Assembly (NCBI GenBank): GCA_002938075.1
Contig: PTLK01000064.1
Span: forward strand, 1 to 9,220
Source of the DNA: Alphaproteobacteria bacterium MarineAlpha3_Bin3
GTDB lineage: Bacteria; Pseudomonadota; Alphaproteobacteria; Rhodospirillales; Casp-alpha2
Direction: 5' to 3'
Length of the DNA stretch: 9,220 nt
Program-made: the position numbers and the translations under genes
Shown here: positions 6,538 to 9,220 of the stretch, in pieces
How positions within the stretch are numbered: position 1 is the stretch's first letter
How the letters are laid out: each line of letters begins with the position of its first letter
Notes under the pieces: generated by a model
Told to the model about the DNA's origin: nothing
Databases searched by the model: none
The model's input: the letters and a program-made list of their open reading frames with translations, nothing else

Positions 6538-7005
6538 TCATCCCAACTCAAAAAACCCGTCCACCTCGACGGCGACGCCGCGCGGCAGCGACGGCGCGCC
6601 GACGGCGAAGCGCGCGTGCTTGCCGGCGTCGCCGAACACTTCGGCCATCAGGTCCGAGGCCCCGTTGACGACTTCGGGCTGGTCGGTGAAACCGGCGGCC
6701 GAGTTGACGAACCCGCCGAGCTTGACGACGCGCTTGACCCGCTCCAGGTCGCCGCCGGCGGCGGCCTTGACCTGGGCGATCAGATTGAGCCCGCACAGCC
6801 TGGCCGCCTGATAACCTTCGTCGACGTCCATGTCCTCGCCGAGGCGGCCGGTGAACTTGATTTCGCCGTCCTTAACCGGAATCTGGCCGGAGACGAACAC
6901 CAGGGAACCCGAGACCACGAACGGCACATAGTTAGCCGCCGGCGCCGGGGCGTCGGGGATTTCGATGCCGAGTTCGGCAAGCCGGGCTTCGATTTTTCCG
7001 GTCAT
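6538..7005 (-). CDS. RidA/YjgF/UK114 family protein
   Basis: This 155-residue single-domain protein belongs to the YjgF/YER057c/UK114 superfamily, trimeric cytoplasmic enzymes. The best studied (RidA) hydrolyse reactive imines and enamines formed by PLP enzymes. It belongs to a subgroup starting KIEARLAELGIE followed by an APAANYVPFV segment, longer than classic RidA (about 128 residues). Visible features are VFVSGQIPVKDG (37-47), the CGLNLIAQVKAA helix, VKRVVKLGGFVNS (91-102) and the end HARFAVGAPSLPRGVAVEVDG (130-150). Arg132 aligns with the substrate carboxylate-binding arginine of RidA (Arg105 in the usual numbering), so deaminase activity is plausible but not certain in this subgroup. 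Start ATG 7003-7005 lies 7 bp after the stop of the receiver-metallohydrolase gene, with no strong ribosome site of its own, suggesting coupled translation. Confidence 0.92.
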   Translation of the reverse strand: MTGKIEARLAELGIEIPDAPAPAANYVPFVVSGSLVFVSGQIPVKDGEIKFTGRLGEDMDVDEGYQAARLCGLNLIAQVKAAAGGDLERVKRVVKLGGFVNSAAGFTDQPEVVNGASDLMAEVFGDAGKHARFAVGAPSLPRGVAVEVDGFFELG

Positions 7006-7012
7006 GGCGAGA

Positions 7013-8248
7013 TCAGATCCTGAACGACTCGCCTTCCATCGGCGCCAGGCATTTGGTCTTGGATTTGCGTTTTTTCAGCATCCCCTGGGCTATATCCAGC
7101 TTGATGTCGATGTCGTTGTCGGTCTGGTCCGGGTCGTGGTGGAACAGGTACAGGTTTTTGACCTCGGCGACATCGGCCAGGTTGACCACCTTGCTGATAC
7201 ACGAATGGCCCCAGCCTTCCTTGGTCATGTATTCCTCGTCCGTATAGGTGGTGTCGGTGATCAGCGCGTCGGTGCCGTGGACGAATTCGGCCAGGCGTTT
7301 CTCGTAATGGGGGTCGTAAAATTCGCTGGTTTCCACGTACATCTCGTTGTCGGTGATGTAGCAGATCGAGCGCCCGTTGTATTCGATGCGGTAGCCGAGG
7401 CACTTGCCCGGGTGGCTCAACAGCTTGGTCTTGACCTTGATGTCGGAAACTTTGAGCTCTTCTTCCTCCAGGTCGTGAAAATAGACCCGGGCCGCGAACT
7501 GGGAGAACGTGATCGGGAAATAGACACCATCCATCTGCGCCGACACCATCTCGCGCATGGTGATGTCGCTCTGATTCGCGCCTAAGACCTCGAAATCGTT
7601 GCCCTGCATGTAAAGCGGGCTGAAGAAGGGGATGGCGTTGATGTGGTCCCAATGGGGATGCGAGATGAAAATCTTGGCGTGGATGTCCTTTCTTTTCTGG
7701 GCCACCAGCGAATCGCCCAGGTTCTTGATGCCGCTGCCGCAGTCGAAGATGAAAAACTGCTCGCGCGGGAATTCCAGCGTCATGCACGACGTGTTGCCGC
7801 CGTATTTGAGGCTTTTGTCGCCTGATACGGGCAGCGTGCCGCGCACGCCCCAGAACTTCATGTCGATACGGTCGTCGAGGATGCGGTTGATCCGGTCGAT
7901 GAAGGTTTCCGGATTGACCGGCTTGCGGATGAACCCGTGGGCGCCGAAGGTGTAGGAACGCTTGTGGTCGAATTCGTAGGCCTTGGCCGAAACGACGATG
8001 AACTTGGTTTTCTTGAGATTCTTGTGGTCCCGCACCTGCTTGCAAAGCTGCAGCCCGTCGACTTCCGGCATCATCAGGTCGCTGATGACGCAATCGGGCC
8101 TCTTCTTGGTGATGTCGGTGATGATGCCGGCGCTTTTGGTGCTCGTGGTCACCGAGTGCCCTTGGCCCTTCAACAGCACCTTCATGGCCTCGAGGACGAC
8201 CGGGTCGTCATCGACGATGTAAAAGCTCTTTTTCTTTTTCTTCGCCAT
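7013..8248 (-). CDS. Response-regulator receiver fused to a metallo-beta-lactamase-fold hydrolase
   Basis: This 411-residue, two-domain cytoplasmic protein has no DNA-binding part. After a lysine-rich start (MAKKKKKS), the receiver domain (about 8-125) has the acidic cluster DDD (13-15), phosphoacceptor Asp57 in SDLMMP, Ser87 in VVSAKA and Lys109 in IRKP, so it should be phosphorylatable. The hydrolase begins almost at once with MKFWGVRGTLPVSG (130-143), then KYGGNTSC and FDCGSG. The metal motif HPHWDH supplies His197, His199, Asp201 and His202. His279 (SHPGK), Asp332 (ITDTTYT) and His371 (FHHDP) complete a two-metal site. This subgroup resembles PhnP/RNase Z-like and cyclic-nucleotide phosphodiesterase-like hydrolases, so a phosphodiester substrate is likely but unproven. 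Start 8248 is chosen because AGGGA lies seven bases upstream; an earlier in-frame ATG (8290) adds residues unlike a receiver. No histidine kinase is adjacent. It is the first gene of a unit with the RidA-family gene. Confidence 0.93.
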   Translation of the reverse strand: MAKKKKKSFYIVDDDPVVLEAMKVLLKGQGHSVTTSTKSAGIITDITKKRPDCVISDLMMPEVDGLQLCKQVRDHKNLKKTKFIVVSAKAYEFDHKRSYTFGAHGFIRKPVNPETFIDRINRILDDRIDMKFWGVRGTLPVSGDKSLKYGGNTSCMTLEFPREQFFIFDCGSGIKNLGDSLVAQKRKDIHAKIFISHPHWDHINAIPFFSPLYMQGNDFEVLGANQSDITMREMVSAQMDGVYFPITFSQFAARVYFHDLEEEELKVSDIKVKTKLLSHPGKCLGYRIEYNGRSICYITDNEMYVETSEFYDPHYEKRLAEFVHGTDALITDTTYTDEEYMTKEGWGHSCISKVVNLADVAEVKNLYLFHHDPDQTDNDIDIKLDIAQGMLKKRKSKTKCLAPMEGESFRI

Positions 8249-8329
8249 GGAGAATCCCTGGTCCACCATCCCTAGTCGAAAAAACACCACACCAGTCCCC
8301 CCTGTAGACCATGCCGGAGGGTGGGCGCA

Positions 8330-8358
8330 AGACTAATTGCCCGAATAGCGACTGTCGA
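8330..8358 (-). promoter_or_regulatory. Candidate promoter for the receiver-metallohydrolase gene
   Basis: On the minus strand TCGACA (8358-8353) resembles a -35 TTGACA in five of six bases. It is followed after 17 bp by TAGTCT (8335-8330), a poor -10. It lies about 80 bp before the start codon, between that start and the nrdJ terminator. This is motif reading only. The remainder of the gap (8249-8445) shows nothing else I can support. Confidence 0.3.
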
Positions 8359-8445
8359 TAGGTGTTTAGGTGGGAATGGGCCCCGAAAATGTCGAGGAAT
8401 TCATCGCCGAATTCGTTTCAGGCCCGTTGTTCTCCCGGGTCAGGG

Positions 8446-8491
8446 AAAAAAGGCGGGGCGCGCGCCAGGGAGGGCCCCCGGCACGCGCCCC
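8446..8491 (-). terminator. Intrinsic terminator of nrdJ
   Basis: Read on the minus strand, GGGGCGCGTGCC (8491-8480) pairs with GGCGCGCGCCCC (8466-8455) in a 12-bp stem with a single T-G wobble. The loop is 13 bases. GCC and then six T residues (8451-8446) follow directly. It sits about 40 bp past the nrdJ stop and faces the right way. This is a textbook Rho-independent terminator and separates nrdJ from the downstream gene. Confidence 0.9.
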
Positions 8492-8529
8492 AAGTTTCCC
8501 AGGGAGGATTCGGTAAATAGAACCGGCAT

Positions 8530-9220
8530 CTAAGAACATCCGCTCGTTGACCCGCAGGTCCGGCACTTCATGCACGTGCCGTTGCGGACCAGGGTGAAAT
8601 TCCCGCACTCGCCGCAGGGGTCCCCTTCGTAGCCTTTCATTTTGGCTTCGCGGACCATGTTCAATCGGCCGTCTGTTGTTTCGATGACGCTGTTGGCAAC
8701 ACTGAGCGTTCCGGCTTGCTCGGGCACCGAGACCTGCTGTGCGCCCACGGTCGATCCCCCGCCGCCGCCTTCCGCGGCCACGGCGACGTTGCCGTTGTCC
8801 TTGGCCCCTCTGATGACCAGGAAATTGCCGCGCACATATCCCTGGCTGGCGACGCTCTTGACCGCTTCCATGGCCGGGTCCGCGACCGGCAGGATGCCTT
8901 CGCCGTTGCCGGCGCCGATGCTGTCGGGCAACAGGTCGTCGGGTTCTACATGGGCGAGGTCGTTGCGTCCCAGGTACGAGACCGCCAGTTCGCGGAACAG
9001 GTAGTCGATGATCGAAGTCGCCATCTTGATGGTGTCGTTGCCCTCGACGATGCCCGACGGCTCGAACCGGGTGAAGGTGAAGGAGTCGACGTATTCCTCC
9101 AGCGGCACGCCGTATTGCAGCGCGATCGAGATGGCGATGGCGAAGTTGTTCATCAACGAGCGGAAGGCGGCGCCTTCCTTGTGCATGTCGATGAAGATTT
9201 CGGCCAGCCGGCCGTCTTCG
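8530..9220 (-). CDS. nrdJ: Adenosylcobalamin-dependent ribonucleotide reductase (class II), C-terminal part
   Basis: About 229 C-terminal residues are visible, the rest lying beyond the right edge. The frame is open to base 9220 (EDGRLAEIFID precedes the first Met at 9186), so that Met is internal. The protein reduces ribonucleotides to deoxyribonucleotides for DNA synthesis, using a radical generated from coenzyme B12. Recognisable parts are the DMHKEGAAFRSLMNNFAIAI helix, QYGVPLEEYVDSFTFTRFEP, EGNDTIKMATSIIDY and FRELAVSYLGRNDL. A low-complexity linker with a glycine run (AAEGGGGGST) follows. The last 28 residues contain six cysteines (CGEC, CMKC, TCG, GCS), a zinc-ribbon-like tail that in this family serves in thiol exchange with the active site. 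Stop TAG at 8530-8532. The N-terminal half, where a B12 riboswitch might precede the gene, cannot be seen. Confidence 0.96.
   Translation of the reverse strand, partial: EDGRLAEIFIDMHKEGAAFRSLMNNFAIAISIALQYGVPLEEYVDSFTFTRFEPSGIVEGNDTIKMATSIIDYLFRELAVSYLGRNDLAHVEPDDLLPDSIGAGNGEGILPVADPAMEAVKSVASQGYVRGNFLVIRGAKDNGNVAVAAEGGGGGSTVGAQQVSVPEQAGTLSVANSVIETTDGRLNMVREAKMKGYEGDPCGECGNFTLVRNGTCMKCRTCGSTSGCS

Noticed and set aside
7002..8093. Second minus-strand frame of 363 codons within the receiver-metallohydrolase gene
   Set aside because: Frame shadow rich in Arg, Pro and Gln. The other frame carries all domain motifs.
8249..8290. Extended start of the receiver-metallohydrolase at 8290
   Set aside because: It adds 14 residues with no receiver similarity, while MAKKKKK at 8248 has AGGGA at proper distance.
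8366..8608. 80-codon minus-strand frame over the nrdJ 3' end and terminator
   Set aside because: It overlaps nrdJ in another frame and runs through the terminator hairpin. No family resemblance.
1..9220. tRNA or rRNA genes, CRISPR arrays, insertion sequences, attachment sites, toxin-antitoxin or defence genes
   Set aside because: I looked on both strands for these by eye and saw no supporting sequence. Content is housekeeping and metabolic.

Overview
The window reads as a GC-rich chromosomal segment from an alphaproteobacterium, probably near the Rhodospirillales. This rests on a clpS-clpA pair, an adenosylcobalamin-dependent (class II) ribonucleotide reductase of the alphaproteobacterial type, strong G/C preference at third codon positions, and an overall housekeeping character. 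No tRNA, rRNA, IS element, CRISPR array or phage gene is visible.

Left part, plus strand (1-4448): the 3' end of a substrate-binding-protein-like gene of the 4,5-dihydroxyphthalate decarboxylase family; a 245-bp gap with a candidate heat-shock-type promoter; then clpS (N-degron adaptor), clpA (AAA+ unfoldase) and, 4 bp after the clpA stop, a family III CoA-transferase fold gene. That last gene carries the catalytic residues of alpha-methylacyl-CoA racemases. The three genes look like one transcript.

Right part, minus strand (9220-4460): the 3' end of nrdJ with a clear intrinsic terminator; then a two-gene unit in which a response-regulator receiver domain fused to a metallo-beta-lactamase-fold hydrolase is followed after 7 bp by a RidA-family protein; then a GNAT-fold protein of the DUF482/COG3146 'peptidogalycan' type; and finally a small exported protein I cannot assign. 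That protein is built from two tandem copies of a four-cysteine module with nearly identical cysteine spacing. It ends 11 bp from the convergent racemase gene.

The points most worth a second look are the duplicated four-cysteine exported protein (4460-5101), the receiver-metallohydrolase fusion coupled to RidA (6538-8248), and the tight coupling of a lipid or bile-acid type racemase to the Clp protease genes. I do not see a defence system or another multi-gene novel system.
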